Of a stretch of DNA of 64,000 nucleotides, positions 26,741 to 34,853 are shown in pieces. This DNA comes from Spongisporangium articulatum (GTDB lineage Bacteria > Actinomycetota > Actinomycetes > Actinomycetales > Kineosporiaceae), in contig NZ_JBITLV010000001.1 of the NCBI RefSeq assembly GCF_044465595.1, forward strand, positions 744,001 through 808,000, in the 5' to 3' direction. The translations under genes and the position numbers were made by a program. Positions within the stretch are counted from its first letter, which is position 1, and each line of letters starts with the position of its first letter. The notes beneath the pieces were generated by a model. It did no database searches. It was given only the letters and a program-made list of their open reading frames with translations, and was not told where the DNA came from.

Positions 26741-27592
26741 ATGACTGCTGCGCCGCTCGATCCGCTCCCCGTTGCTCACCCTCCGGCGGAGCTGGAGGTC
26801 TACCGACTGCCGACGGGCACGTACGAGACGCGGGCCGTCTTCGCGTTCTCGGGTGGCTCGGTGTTCGACAAGCGCCATTTCGCGGCGACCGCGGTGCTGG
26901 TCCGCCACCCGAAGGGCGACCTGCTGATCGATGCAGGGTTCGGCGCCGCGGTCGACGAGCACATCGCGATGCTGCCGCGCTTCGAGCGCGCGCCGTTCGA
27001 GCGGGCGAGCACGGCCCGCGAACAGCTGGACGCGGCCGGCTACGACTTCTCCCGGCTGCTCGGCGTGATCGTGACCCACGTGCACTGGGACCACGTCAGC
27101 GGGCTGGACTCCCTCGACGTCCCGGTGTGGATGAACGCCGACGAGGTCGGCTACGGCGCGGACGACTCACACGGGGCGGTCTACCGTGCCGTCTCGGCGG
27201 GGCACGAGATCCGGCCCTACGAAATGAAAGACGGCCCGTACCTGGGTTTCCCGGCGAGCTGGGACGTCCACGGTGACGGGTCGGTCGTCGTCGCCCACGC
27301 CGGCGGGCACACGCCGGGTTCCGTGGTCGTGTTCGTCGCCCTTCCCACCGGCCAGCGGTACGGCTTCATCGGTGACCTCACCTGGCAGTGCGACGGTCTC
27401 ACGCACAACAAGCAGCGCCCCTGGTTCATGCGCGGCCTGACCGATGTCGATCCGGGCGGGGTGCGCGCGGGGCTGGAGCGGTGCATCGCCCTGCGGGACG
27501 TCGTCCACCTGATCCCCGCGCACGACGTCTCCGCCTACGACCCGATCCCGCTCCTGCCCGCCGTGGAGGCCTCCGCGGGCGCGAGCCGATGA
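26741..27592 (+). CDS. MBL-fold metallo-hydrolase
   Basis: This 283-residue protein has the metallo-beta-lactamase motif THVHWDHVSG near residue 110, downstream ligands in VAHAGGHTPGS near 190 and GFIGDLTW near 207, and a C-terminal histidine in LIPAHD. The pattern is like lactonases (AHL lactonase-like) and other carboxylic-ester hydrolases, with no proof of substrate. It is the first gene of a four-gene operon and overlaps the MarR gene by 4 bp. Confidence 0.88.
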   Translation: MTAAPLDPLPVAHPPAELEVYRLPTGTYETRAVFAFSGGSVFDKRHFAATAVLVRHPKGDLLIDAGFGAAVDEHIAMLPRFERAPFERASTAREQLDAAGYDFSRLLGVIVTHVHWDHVSGLDSLDVPVWMNADEVGYGADDSHGAVYRAVSAGHEIRPYEMKDGPYLGFPASWDVHGDGSVVVAHAGGHTPGSVVVFVALPTGQRYGFIGDLTWQCDGLTHNKQRPWFMRGLTDVDPGGVRAGLERCIALRDVVHLIPAHDVSAYDPIPLLPAVEASAGASR

Positions 27593-28125
27593 CGAGTCCG
27601 GCGACCGAGCCGGTGGCCGCACCGCGGACCGTCCGCTCGTCAGAGGGTTCCGAGGACGGCAAGCTGCTGCCCGTGCCGACTCTGGGGCCCGGGCCTGACT
27701 CCGAGCTGACGTGGCTGTTGCACCGGGCCGCGCAGCGCATGCGCACGGCCACCGGTGACGTGGCCGCCCAGCACGGTCTGACGATGCGTCAGCACATCGT
27801 CCTGAGCGCCCTGCACCTCGCGCCCGGCATGACGCAGGTCGAGCTCGGCCGGGCGGTGGGGATGGACAAGACCACCCTGACCAGTGAGCTGGATCGACTG
27901 GAGCGACTGGAGCTGGTCAGGCGTTCGATCGACCCGCGGGACCGGCGGGCCCGCACGCTGGACGTCACCGAGCAGGGCGAGCACCGGCGCCGGCTGGTGT
28001 CGGCGGAGACCGAGCGCGCCGAGCGGGCGGCCCTCGCTGCCTTCGGTGAGGCCGAGGTGGCCACACTGCGACGCATGCTCTACGGGCTCATCGGTGACAC
28101 CCAGGACCAGGGGACGTGCCTGTGA
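27589..28125 (+). CDS. MarR-family transcriptional regulator
   Basis: This 178-residue regulator has the MarR winged helix at about residues 60-140: LTMRQHIVLSAL, TQVELGRAVGMDKTTLTSEL and the wing SIDPRDRRARTLDVTEQG. MarR proteins bind palindromes as dimers and release on binding phenols, lactones or oxidants. It probably represses its own operon through the palindrome at 26709-26723. Its start overlaps the MBL gene stop (ATGA). Confidence 0.92.
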   Translation: MTSPATEPVAAPRTVRSSEGSEDGKLLPVPTLGPGPDSELTWLLHRAAQRMRTATGDVAAQHGLTMRQHIVLSALHLAPGMTQVELGRAVGMDKTTLTSELDRLERLELVRRSIDPRDRRARTLDVTEQGEHRRRLVSAETERAERAALAAFGEAEVATLRRMLYGLIGDTQDQGTCL

Positions 28126-28523
28126 ACGCCTCGGAGACCGTGGAGCAGCGAACCGCCCGCGGAAAGCGGCTCTACGGGCGCAATCTCGGGCTCGACGAGT
28201 CCGCGGCCGAGGCGGCGATGAGCGCGGTCGCCGGCCCGGACTTCGTGCGGGAGGCGTATCTGGCCGCCGGTGGTCCGGGCTGGCACGGCCAGGACCTCAC
28301 CGACCGGGACCGGGCCTTGGTCGTCGTCGCGGCCCTCGTGGCCCAACACGTCACCGACGACCGTCTCGAGCCCTACCTCGCGCTGGCCCGCCGCCATGGT
28401 GTCGGCGAACGGGGGCTGGAGGCCGTCATGATCCTGCTGTCCGCCTACGTCGGGCAGCCGGCGGCATCGCGCGGCGCCGCGGCGGTGCGCCGGACGGCGG
28501 ATGCCGTCACCGGCGACGTGTGA
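28122..28523 (+). CDS. Carboxymuconolactone decarboxylase family protein
   Basis: This 133-residue protein fits the CMD family: the N-terminal RGKRLYGRNLG, the DRDRALVVVAALVAQHVTDDRLEPYL helix pair and RHGVGERGLEAVMILLSAYVG. It lacks the CxxC of AhpD peroxidase-type members, so it is closer to gamma-carboxymuconolactone decarboxylase-like proteins. GTG at 28122 overlaps the MarR stop; GTG at 28116 is possible but farther from a ribosome site. Part of the MarR-controlled operon. Confidence 0.85.
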   Translation: MNASETVEQRTARGKRLYGRNLGLDESAAEAAMSAVAGPDFVREAYLAAGGPGWHGQDLTDRDRALVVVAALVAQHVTDDRLEPYLALARRHGVGERGLEAVMILLSAYVGQPAASRGAAAVRRTADAVTGDV

Positions 28524-28540
28524 TCCAGAAGGACGGAGCA

Positions 28541-28957
28541 GTGGACGAGCGCATCCGGCGCGCGCCGGCCATCACCCCCGCCTCGTCGGCGGCCGAGCGC
28601 ACCATCGACATCACCACCACCGGCGCGAAGACCGGACGGGCCCGGCGGATCGAGATCTGGTTCTACCGGGTCGACGGCGAGATCTACCTGACCACCCAGC
28701 CGGCCCGGCGCAGCTGGTACGCCAACCTGCTGGCCAATCCCGCGTTCACCATCCATCTGAAGCACGGCGTGCGAGCCGACCTGCCGGCCACCGCGGAACC
28801 GTTGCTCGACCCTGACGAGCGGCGGCGCGTCTTCACGGCCGTCGTGGCCGACCTCAATCACCCCCGGCACCGTGCGTATCTCGCGCAGCCGGTCGAACCG
28901 GTCGGGGACTGGATGCAGGGCAGCCCGTTGATGCACGTGACGATCGCGGGAGCGTAG
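28541..28957 (+). CDS. F420/deazaflavin-type nitroreductase family protein
   Basis: This 138-residue protein belongs to the nitroreductase/quinone reductase family related to mycobacterial Ddn, whose members bind F420 and reduce quinones or nitro compounds. Visible family features are the TTTGAKTGRARRIEIWFYRVDG segment and RSWYANLLANPAFTIHL. GTG at 28541 has GGACGGAG upstream. It is the last gene of the operon, which looks like a small detoxification or aromatic/lactone degradation unit. Confidence 0.8.
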   Translation: MDERIRRAPAITPASSAAERTIDITTTGAKTGRARRIEIWFYRVDGEIYLTTQPARRSWYANLLANPAFTIHLKHGVRADLPATAEPLLDPDERRRVFTAVVADLNHPRHRAYLAQPVEPVGDWMQGSPLMHVTIAGA

Positions 28958-28978
28958 ACCTGCTGATCAGTGCGGTCA

Positions 28979-29375
28979 TCACCCCGCCGATCCGATCGGC
29001 ACTCGAAAGGCCCTGGTGCGCACCATTTCGCGCTGGACCCCGAGGGAGATCGCGAGGTAGGGCAGCAGCGTGGCGCCGGCGAAGTCACCGGCTCCCAGCC
29101 GGTGCGTGAGGACGTCGAGCGCCACGTGGGCACCCAGCGCGACCGCCCACAGCACGGCCGTCGTCGTCCTTCCCTGCTGCATGAGGGTGCCGTCGGCGGA
29201 CGCTCACCGTCTGCGACATCTGGTAGAGCCCGACGATTCCCAGGACGAGCGCGAACCGTACCGAGGACCGCTCGCGGACGGCGCGGGGGCGGGTCTGGCG
29301 GGCGATCAGCAGCCCCACGACCAGAACGCCGATCGCGGCGTCCACGGCGTAGGTCTGCACCTGCTGTGGATCCAT
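28979..29375 (-). pseudogene. Decayed small membrane protein gene (internal deletion and frameshift)
   Basis: The 5' part (from 29375) encodes MDPQQVQTYAVDAAIGVLVV and a second hydrophobic helix ending YQMSQTV. A different frame then continues with ADGTLMQQGR, another helix (LWAVALGAHVALDVLTH) and LLPYLAISLGVQREMV, up to 28979. Intact four-helix actinobacterial proteins of this style that I know have a further helix before the DGT segment. The simplest reading is one gene that lost a central piece out of frame near 29200. No intact start serves the 3' half. The two halves could otherwise be separate small proteins. Confidence 0.55.
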
Positions 29376-29443
29376 GCCTCGACGATGCCCGGCCTGAGGG
29401 TGTGGGCCCTGGAACGGCTGTCACGACCTCGCCGTGACATCTG

Positions 29444-30373
29444 TCAGGTCCGGGCCTCCGCGACGAGTTCCTCGGACAGGGCCCAGAGTGCGCGGGCCCG
29501 GTCGGGGTCGATCGCGTAGGCGGCCACGCCACGGCGGACGCCGTCGACGTGCGGCTCGGCGATCTGGCAGTCCTCGAAGTACCGGCCCGTGATGCCGGCG
29601 ACCAGCGGGGAGGCGGCGAGCAGGAGACTGGTCGCGGCGCCCTGCGGTATGTCCTTCACCGAGATGCCGGTCCGGCCGTTCGGGTCGAACGAAGCGGGCG
29701 CCGCGGAGGCCGGGACATGGCGGCTGAGGTTGGTCGAGGCGATCCGCCCGGGGTTGAGGGCGTTGACCGCGATCCCGTCACCGGCCCACCGCCGGGCGGC
29801 CTCGACCGCGAACAGGATGTTGGCCGTCTTGGACCGCCCGTACGCCAGCCACGGCTCGTAGCCGCCGCGCTCGAAGTTCGGGTCGTCGAGGTCGACGTCG
29901 CCGTTGATGTGCCCGACGGAACTCAGTACCACCACCCGGGCATCGCCGGCCGCCGCGAGCGAGTTCCGCAGGCCGCAGGTCAGCGCGAAGTGACCGAGGT
30001 GGTTGGTGCCGAACTGGGTCTCCCAGCCCTGCGCGGTACGGCCGAACGGGGTGGCCATCACGCCGGCGTTGTCGACCAGGACGTGCAACGGCCCCGACCA
30101 CCGGCCGGTGAAGGCGTCGATGCTGGCCAGGTCCGCGAGGTCGAGCGGCTCCACGGCCACCTCGCCCGGGAGCTGCGCGGCGACGCGCTGCCCGGCGGCG
30201 ACGTCCCGGACCGCCAGCACCACGCGGGCGCCGCGTCGGGCGAGCACCCGCGCGGTCTCGGCGCCGAGGCCGGACGACGCGCCGGTCACGACGGCGGTCC
30301 GGCCGGTCAGGTCGACGCCGGCCGTGACGTCCTCGCCGGTGCTGGTCGCCCCGAAGGGGAACGGTGTGGACAC
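29444..30373 (-). CDS. Short-chain dehydrogenase/reductase
   Basis: This 309-residue classical SDR has the cofactor motif VVTGASSGLGAETARVL near residue 20, the NAG motif DNAGVMATP near 97, catalytic Ser in VVLSSVGHI and YGRSKTAN (YxxxK) near 175. It resembles the retinol dehydrogenase/WW-oxidoreductase-like subgroup. GTG at 30373 has GAGGAGG four bases upstream. A divergent TetR gene and a palindromic operator between them suggest repression by that TetR. Confidence 0.9.
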   Translation of the reverse strand: MSTPFPFGATSTGEDVTAGVDLTGRTAVVTGASSGLGAETARVLARRGARVVLAVRDVAAGQRVAAQLPGEVAVEPLDLADLASIDAFTGRWSGPLHVLVDNAGVMATPFGRTAQGWETQFGTNHLGHFALTCGLRNSLAAAGDARVVVLSSVGHINGDVDLDDPNFERGGYEPWLAYGRSKTANILFAVEAARRWAGDGIAVNALNPGRIASTNLSRHVPASAAPASFDPNGRTGISVKDIPQGAATSLLLAASPLVAGITGRYFEDCQIAEPHVDGVRRGVAAYAIDPDRARALWALSEELVAEART

Positions 30374-30393
30374 GGGCCCTCCTCGAACGGTAT

Positions 30394-30407
30394 CGGAGCA
30401 TGCTCCG
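30394..30407. promoter_or_regulatory. Palindromic TetR-type operator between SDR and TetR genes
   Basis: CGGAGCATGCTCCG is a perfect 14-bp palindrome 20 bp upstream of the SDR start and 46 bp upstream of the TetR start. A related half site, GTGCTCCA, lies at about 30432-30439. The position suits autoregulation with co-control of the SDR gene. Confidence 0.6.
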
Positions 30408-30452
30408 GTTACTGTAGAGCTTAACTGGACTGTGCTCCACTTAGCCACGAAG

Positions 30453-31022
30453 ATGTGCGCCGTGACCGAGGAGCAGGCGCTGCGCGCGGACGCGCGGGCC
30501 AACCATGACCGCCTCCTCGAGGCGGCCGCCCGGGCCTTCGCCGCCGACGGGCCGGGCGCCTCGCTGCGCGGCATCGCGCGCGACGCGGAGGTCGGGATCG
30601 CGACGCTGTACCGCCGGTTCCCCACCCGCGAGCTGCTCGTCGAAGCGGTCTACCGCAACGAGTCCGGCCGGCTCGCCGACGCCGCCGAACAGCTGCGCGA
30701 GACCCTGCCGCCGCTCGAGGCCGTCATCGCGTGGATGCGCCAGTTCCTCGAATACCTCTCCACCAAGAGCGGGATGGCCGAGACCCTCCGGCTGCTGTTC
30801 ACCACGGACCAGGGCCTCCGGTTGCAGACCCGTGCGGCGCTCGTCGAGGCCTGCGCCGGTCTGCTCGAGGCGGCTGCGGACGCCGGGCAGCTGCGCCACG
30901 ACCTCGACCCGCTGGACGTGTTGATGGCCCTGGGGGGATTCGCCTTCATCGCCGAGGATCAGGCCGAGCCCGATCTGCGCGAGCGGCTGATCCGGCTGCT
31001 GGTCGACGGCCTGCGGGTCTGA
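30453..31022 (+). CDS. TetR-family transcriptional regulator
   Basis: This 189-residue regulator has the TetR helix-turn-helix at about residues 12-58 (RLLEAAARAFAADGPGASLR, then DAEVGIATLYRRFPTRELL) and an all-helical ligand domain. Start is ATG 30453, with GTG 30462 as an alternative; neither has a strong ribosome site. It diverges from the SDR gene across a 79-bp gap with a perfect palindrome. Ligand unknown, perhaps the SDR substrate. Confidence 0.9.
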   Translation: MCAVTEEQALRADARANHDRLLEAAARAFAADGPGASLRGIARDAEVGIATLYRRFPTRELLVEAVYRNESGRLADAAEQLRETLPPLEAVIAWMRQFLEYLSTKSGMAETLRLLFTTDQGLRLQTRAALVEACAGLLEAAADAGQLRHDLDPLDVLMALGGFAFIAEDQAEPDLRERLIRLLVDGLRV

Positions 31023-31181
31023 CTGACCCGTGACGGGTCCGGTGGAGGCTCTCGACTCCTACGACGACGCGATGCTCGATTCGGACGGAACTGGCGGAGC
31101 GAGGCCGCCATGTGGCACGGGACACGCCATCGCCACCTGTTCGGCTGATCAGGCCCACCGCCGACGGTCCCGACATCACCT

Positions 31182-32852
31182 GTGGAGCGCCCTAGCAACG
31201 GGGCACAAGGCGGCAGGCGGGATGAGGCGCGATTGAGAGCTGTCGTCGGCGAACCGACCGCCACGGATGGCGCGCGGTCGGGTGCGGCCCGTGGTCCTGG
31301 ACGCGCCTCGGCCATTCATCGCCTGCGACCGGCGTGGTTGATCGGCGCCGCCCTGCTGGTCGCCCTCGCCGCCGGGGTGTCGACGCTGGGTGGGCTGTTC
31401 CTGGGGGCGCATCTCGCCCTCTCACTGACGCTGGCGACCCTGTGGGTCCATGCCTGGTCCGCGGCCCGATGGTGGCGGCACCACGCGAACCGTCTGCTGC
31501 ACGACAGTGGGAGGGACAGCCTCACCGGGCTGTTGAACCGGTCGGGGCTGGCCGAGCGGTTGCGTGAGATCGACGACGGCGACGAGCCGTGGATGGCGCT
31601 GATCCTGGGGGTCGACTCCCTCACCGCGGTCAACGAGCGATTCGGGGTGCGTGCTGCCGACGAGTTGCTACTGGTCGTGACCAGGGCGATGTCCCGCTGC
31701 GCCCCGGCCGACGCCGTCCTGGCGCGGCTCGGTGGCGGAGAGTTCATGCTGTTGGCGCCGGGCGAACTCCAGCACGGACGCCGCCTGGGGGTGACGATGC
31801 AGACCGCCGCATCGGAGGCCCTGGCCTACGAGCTGCCGGGTGTCGACGTCGGTACGCATGTCGGCGTCGGGCGACTCCTTCCGATGGGACTCGCGGCTGA
31901 GCCCTCGCCGGAGACGGGCGACACGTCAGACCTGATGAACCGGTTGGGTGAGGTGGTCGCCGCGGCGGCGGTCGCGAAACAGCTCGGGCCGGATGCGATC
32001 GAGGTGTACGAGGGGGCCCTGCAGGCCACGCGGGAACGACAGCTGCTGCTGGAGTCCCGTCTGCGGTCCGCCGTGGCCAACGGGCGTATCAGAACGGTGG
32101 CCCAACCCATCTGGGACATGGCCACGGCCGAGACCCGCGGGTACGAGGCGCTGGCCCGGTGGCGGGACGAGGAGCTGGGCGAGATCTCCCCGGGCGAGTT
32201 CATCCCCGTGGCCGAGCAGAGCGACCTCATCATCGAGATCGGCCGGCAGGTGCTGGTGCGCAGCATCGAGCAGGCCGCGGCGGCCGGGGTCTTCGCCGCC
32301 GGCCGCTACCTGTCCGTCAACGCGTCGCCCGTGCAGCTGCGTCGCCCGGGCCTGGCCGAACTCGTCGAGGCACAGCTCGAGATCCACGACCTCGACCCGC
32401 AGCAGCTCGTCATCGAGGTCACCGAGAGTGTGCTGATCACCGACGACGACCCCGCGCTGCGGACCCTGATCGACCTGCGGGCGCTCGGCGTACGACTGGC
32501 CATCGACGACTTCGGCACGGGCTACTCCGCGATCGGCTACCTCCGCCAGCTTCCGGTGCAGCTGCTGAAGATGGACATGTCCCTGACCCGCAGCCTCGAG
32601 GCCGAGCCGCGCACGAGGGACATCGTGCTCGCCGTCCAGGAGATGGCGACCCGGATGGGCATGTCGGTGGTGATGGAGGGCGTCGAGACCGAGGCCCAGG
32701 CCGACATGTGCCGTTCTCTGGGGGCCGACCTCGGACAGGGATGGCTGCACGGTCGTCCGACGGAATGGTCGCGGGTGGTCGTCGAATCCGGGCGCACGCC
32801 GTCGGTCGCGGCCCCCGGGACGATCGGGCCGGAGGCCTCGGTCCAGTTGTGA
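31182..32852 (+). CDS. Membrane GGDEF-EAL protein, probably a c-di-GMP phosphodiesterase
   Basis: Two transmembrane helices (about residues 50-90) precede a GGDEF domain and an EAL domain. The cyclase motif reads LGGGEF (near 183) in place of GGDEF, so synthesis activity is probably lost. The EAL domain keeps its catalytic set: YEALARW near 320, VNAS, ESVL, DDFGTGYS near 446, LLKMD, EGVETEAQ and a terminal GQGW. It should hydrolyse c-di-GMP at the inner membrane face, with the GGDEF part perhaps sensing GTP. The start is uncertain (GTG 31182 used; a later TTG is possible). The 159 bp before it hold nothing recognised. Confidence 0.85.
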   Translation: MERPSNGAQGGRRDEARLRAVVGEPTATDGARSGAARGPGRASAIHRLRPAWLIGAALLVALAAGVSTLGGLFLGAHLALSLTLATLWVHAWSAARWWRHHANRLLHDSGRDSLTGLLNRSGLAERLREIDDGDEPWMALILGVDSLTAVNERFGVRAADELLLVVTRAMSRCAPADAVLARLGGGEFMLLAPGELQHGRRLGVTMQTAASEALAYELPGVDVGTHVGVGRLLPMGLAAEPSPETGDTSDLMNRLGEVVAAAAVAKQLGPDAIEVYEGALQATRERQLLLESRLRSAVANGRIRTVAQPIWDMATAETRGYEALARWRDEELGEISPGEFIPVAEQSDLIIEIGRQVLVRSIEQAAAAGVFAAGRYLSVNASPVQLRRPGLAELVEAQLEIHDLDPQQLVIEVTESVLITDDDPALRTLIDLRALGVRLAIDDFGTGYSAIGYLRQLPVQLLKMDMSLTRSLEAEPRTRDIVLAVQEMATRMGMSVVMEGVETEAQADMCRSLGADLGQGWLHGRPTEWSRVVVESGRTPSVAAPGTIGPEASVQL

Positions 32853-32905
32853 GCCCGGTCCCGCAGCGCCGCCCTCTGCTGGCGAATGCGGCACACTCCA
32901 CCTCT

Positions 32906-33271
32906 GTGACCGATGAGGCGGGCGAGGACAAGAAGGCCAAGAACCACGCGATGTGGGACGTGATGACGAAGGATCACGGTCTGACCGAGGGGGCCTCGCT
33001 CGACGCCGACCTGTTCTGGTTCGCAACGGACCGCCCCGCCGCGGACGCGCTCGCGGAGGCATTGGCCACGGAGGGGATCGCGGCGACCGTGGACGAACAA
33101 ACCCACGGCTGGTTGCGACGCCGGACCGTCGTGAGCGTCCATGCGGTACTGCACCTGGCCCGCGTCGACCTCGCGACGTTGGACGCCATGGTGGAGCGGA
33201 TGGAGGTGCTGGGCGACCGCTACGGCGTCGAGTTCGACGGCTGGGGGGCCGCGGTTCCCGACCGCCCGTGA
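32906..33271 (+). CDS. RraB-like (ribonuclease E regulator family) protein
   Basis: This 121-residue protein matches the RraB family by its layout and especially its C-terminus, RYGVEFDGWGAAV, which corresponds to the VEYDGWGTY of E. coli RraB, an inhibitor of RNase E. The middle (LFWFATDRPAADALAEALA) fits the same domain. The N-terminus is charged and variable. Whether it acts on RNase E/G here is unproven. GTG 32906 is used; GTG 32849 overlapping the previous stop is an alternative. Confidence 0.72.
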   Translation: MTDEAGEDKKAKNHAMWDVMTKDHGLTEGASLDADLFWFATDRPAADALAEALATEGIAATVDEQTHGWLRRRTVVSVHAVLHLARVDLATLDAMVERMEVLGDRYGVEFDGWGAAVPDRP

Positions 33272-33311
33272 AAGGGCGTGGCCCCGGCCCGCGCTCCGCG
33301 ATACTGACCGC

Positions 33312-33398
33312 GTGGAACGGCGATATGCGCGCTATGCCTGCCTCGACGCCCGGGAACCGTCGGTGACGGACCTGCTGCCCCGTGAGGCGTCGCGGTGA
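33312..33398 (+). CDS. Possible 28-residue leader peptide
   Basis: A GTG lies 6 nt behind GATACT (33300-33305), the geometry of a leaderless start. The short frame encodes (M)ERRYARYACLDAREPSVTD and ends with a TGA that overlaps the GTG start of the next gene by 4 bases. Translation of the leader could therefore feed ribosomes to that gene. No homology is known. Confidence 0.35.
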   Translation: MERRYARYACLDAREPSVTDLLPREASR

Positions 33399-33904
33399 GG
33401 ACCGTCGCTCTGGCCGTCGGGGCGGCGCTGGTCGGCGGGGTCGTGATCGCGTTGGGCGTGGTCGGGGCCCAGGACTGGATCGGCGAGGCCGACGAGGTGT
33501 CGTGCAGCCTGGCCTCCGCCGAGAGTCTGAGCCAGGAGGCGGTCTTCACCGAACCGATCGACGGCGTCGACCTGGCCGACCCGCCCGGGCACGGTAGCTG
33601 CCGGTCGCGGGACGGCGAGGAGACGGAGTCCTACGCGGCGCAGTACCGGACGTCGGTCGCCGCGGCCGACCTGATCGGCCGGTTCGGCCTGCACCTCGGC
33701 GCCCAGGGGTGGGACGAGCTGCGGGTGCTGCCGGTGGACGCCGACCAGGAGACCTTCGGCCTCTGTGCGGTGCGCGACGGGGTGGCCGGCGGCGACGGTC
33801 ATCAGCTCCTCGAGCTGAGCATCCCGCAGAAGGCCGCGCGGACGTCGTCCGCCTACGAGTTCGAGGTGACGGTCACGGACGGGGTGCACAGCTCAACCTG
33901 TTGA
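33395..33904 (+). CDS. Membrane-anchored extracytoplasmic hypothetical protein
   Basis: This 169-residue protein starts with an uncleaved-looking hydrophobic helix (VALAVGAALVGGVVIALGVVG) followed by an outside domain with four cysteines, including a C-terminal one. No motif for an enzyme is visible. GAGG lies 7 nt before the GTG, and a possible leader peptide overlaps the start. Family not recognised. Confidence 0.7.
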   Translation: MRTVALAVGAALVGGVVIALGVVGAQDWIGEADEVSCSLASAESLSQEAVFTEPIDGVDLADPPGHGSCRSRDGEETESYAAQYRTSVAAADLIGRFGLHLGAQGWDELRVLPVDADQETFGLCAVRDGVAGGDGHQLLELSIPQKAARTSSAYEFEVTVTDGVHSSTC

Positions 33905-33974
33905 ACCGCAGGAATTCGATGATGGTCGCGGCGTTCGGCCCGAAACGGTCATACTTGATCTTCACGGTGGGCCT

Positions 33975-34244
33975 ATGACGGGGTTGAAGATCATGCGTGT
34001 TGTCTGGTGGTTGGTGGCCGGGTTAGGCCTGGGCGTCACCGACGTCGTGATCATGAAACTCGTCTACGGCGACGGCGAATGGCCGACCATCCCGCTCATG
34101 GTCGTCGCGGGGTCCACCTCGTTGGCCCTGTACGGCGTGTTCCTCTGGTGGAACTGGTCTCGCCGCCGGGCTCAGCCGGCGAGCACGGCGCGCGCGGCGG
34201 CCTCAAGCCCGGCGGCCACGGACTCGGGCGTCGACCCGAGGTAA
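33975..34244 (+). CDS. Small membrane protein
   Basis: This 89-residue protein has two hydrophobic helices, at about residues 8-29 (VVWWLVAGLGLGVTDVVIM) and 39-58, with an Ala/Ser-rich tail. The tail overlaps the 3' end of the convergent TetR gene by 73 bp. The hydrophobic part is outside the overlap, which supports the gene. Function unknown. Confidence 0.55.
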   Translation: MTGLKIMRVVWWLVAGLGLGVTDVVIMKLVYGDGEWPTIPLMVVAGSTSLALYGVFLWWNWSRRRAQPASTARAAASSPAATDSGVDPR

Positions 34245-34759
34245 CCGGCGACCATCGCACCGTCGCGCAACATCATCAACTGAGCGGCCTTGGCCTGCGG
34301 GTCGCGCACCTGCAGCTCGGCCAGCAACTCGGCGGCCTGGCCCTGCAGCCACGCCCGGTGCTCGGCGATCACCGCCCGCCCCGGGTGGTTCCCGTCGGGT
34401 AGTTCGGCGGCGGCGTTGATGAACAGGCAGCCGCGGAAACCCGGCCCGCAGGCGAGCTGACCGACCGCGCCTGCGTACCAGCGCAGCACGGCGACCGGGT
34501 CGTCGGGGTGCGCGGCCCGCTGGGCGGCGACCCGGGCCCGTTCGGCGGCGGAGGCCTCCTGCAGGTAGGCGACGACCAGGTCGTCCTTGGTCGGGAAGTA
34601 CCGGTAGAAGGTCACCTTCGAGACGCCGGCCTCGGCCAGCAGCCGGTCGGCACTGGCCGCCCGGATGCCGTCCGCGTAGTAGCGCCGCGAGGCCGCCGCG
34701 AGGATGCGCTCGCGCACGGGCACGTCCTGCGTTGCGCCAGACGCCTGAGTCACGGCCAC
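34172..34759 (-). CDS. TetR/AcrR-family transcriptional regulator
   Basis: This 195-residue regulator has the TetR helix-turn-helix (ERILAAASRRYYADGIRAAS, then EAGVSKVTFYRYFPTKDDLV) and a C-terminal domain with two cysteines in GQLACGPGFRGCLFINAAAE, a place where redox sensing is possible. GTG at 34759 is chosen because GGGGAGGTGG lies just before it; an ATG at 34783 precedes that site. It diverges from an ohr gene and probably represses it through the operator at 34811-34832. Confidence 0.88.
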   Translation of the reverse strand: MAVTQASGATQDVPVRERILAAASRRYYADGIRAASADRLLAEAGVSKVTFYRYFPTKDDLVVAYLQEASAAERARVAAQRAAHPDDPVAVLRWYAGAVGQLACGPGFRGCLFINAAAELPDGNHPGRAVIAEHRAWLQGQAAELLAELQVRDPQAKAAQLMMLRDGAMVAGYLGSTPESVAAGLEAAARAVLAG

Positions 34760-34810
34760 GACCCCACCTCCCCGGGTTGCCATGGTTGCACGATCATGCT
34801 TCCATCGGAT

Positions 34811-34832
34811 GTAGACGTACTAGTTAGTCTAC
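34811..34832. promoter_or_regulatory. Operator between TetR and ohr genes
   Basis: GTAGAC (34811-34816) and GTCTAC (34827-34832) are inverted arms around an ACTAGT-centred core. The 22-bp site is 22 bp upstream of the ohr start and 52 bp upstream of the TetR start, a classic place for a TetR dimer acting on both genes. Confidence 0.65.
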
Positions 34833-34853
34833 CAAGAACCGAGGAGCCGTACG

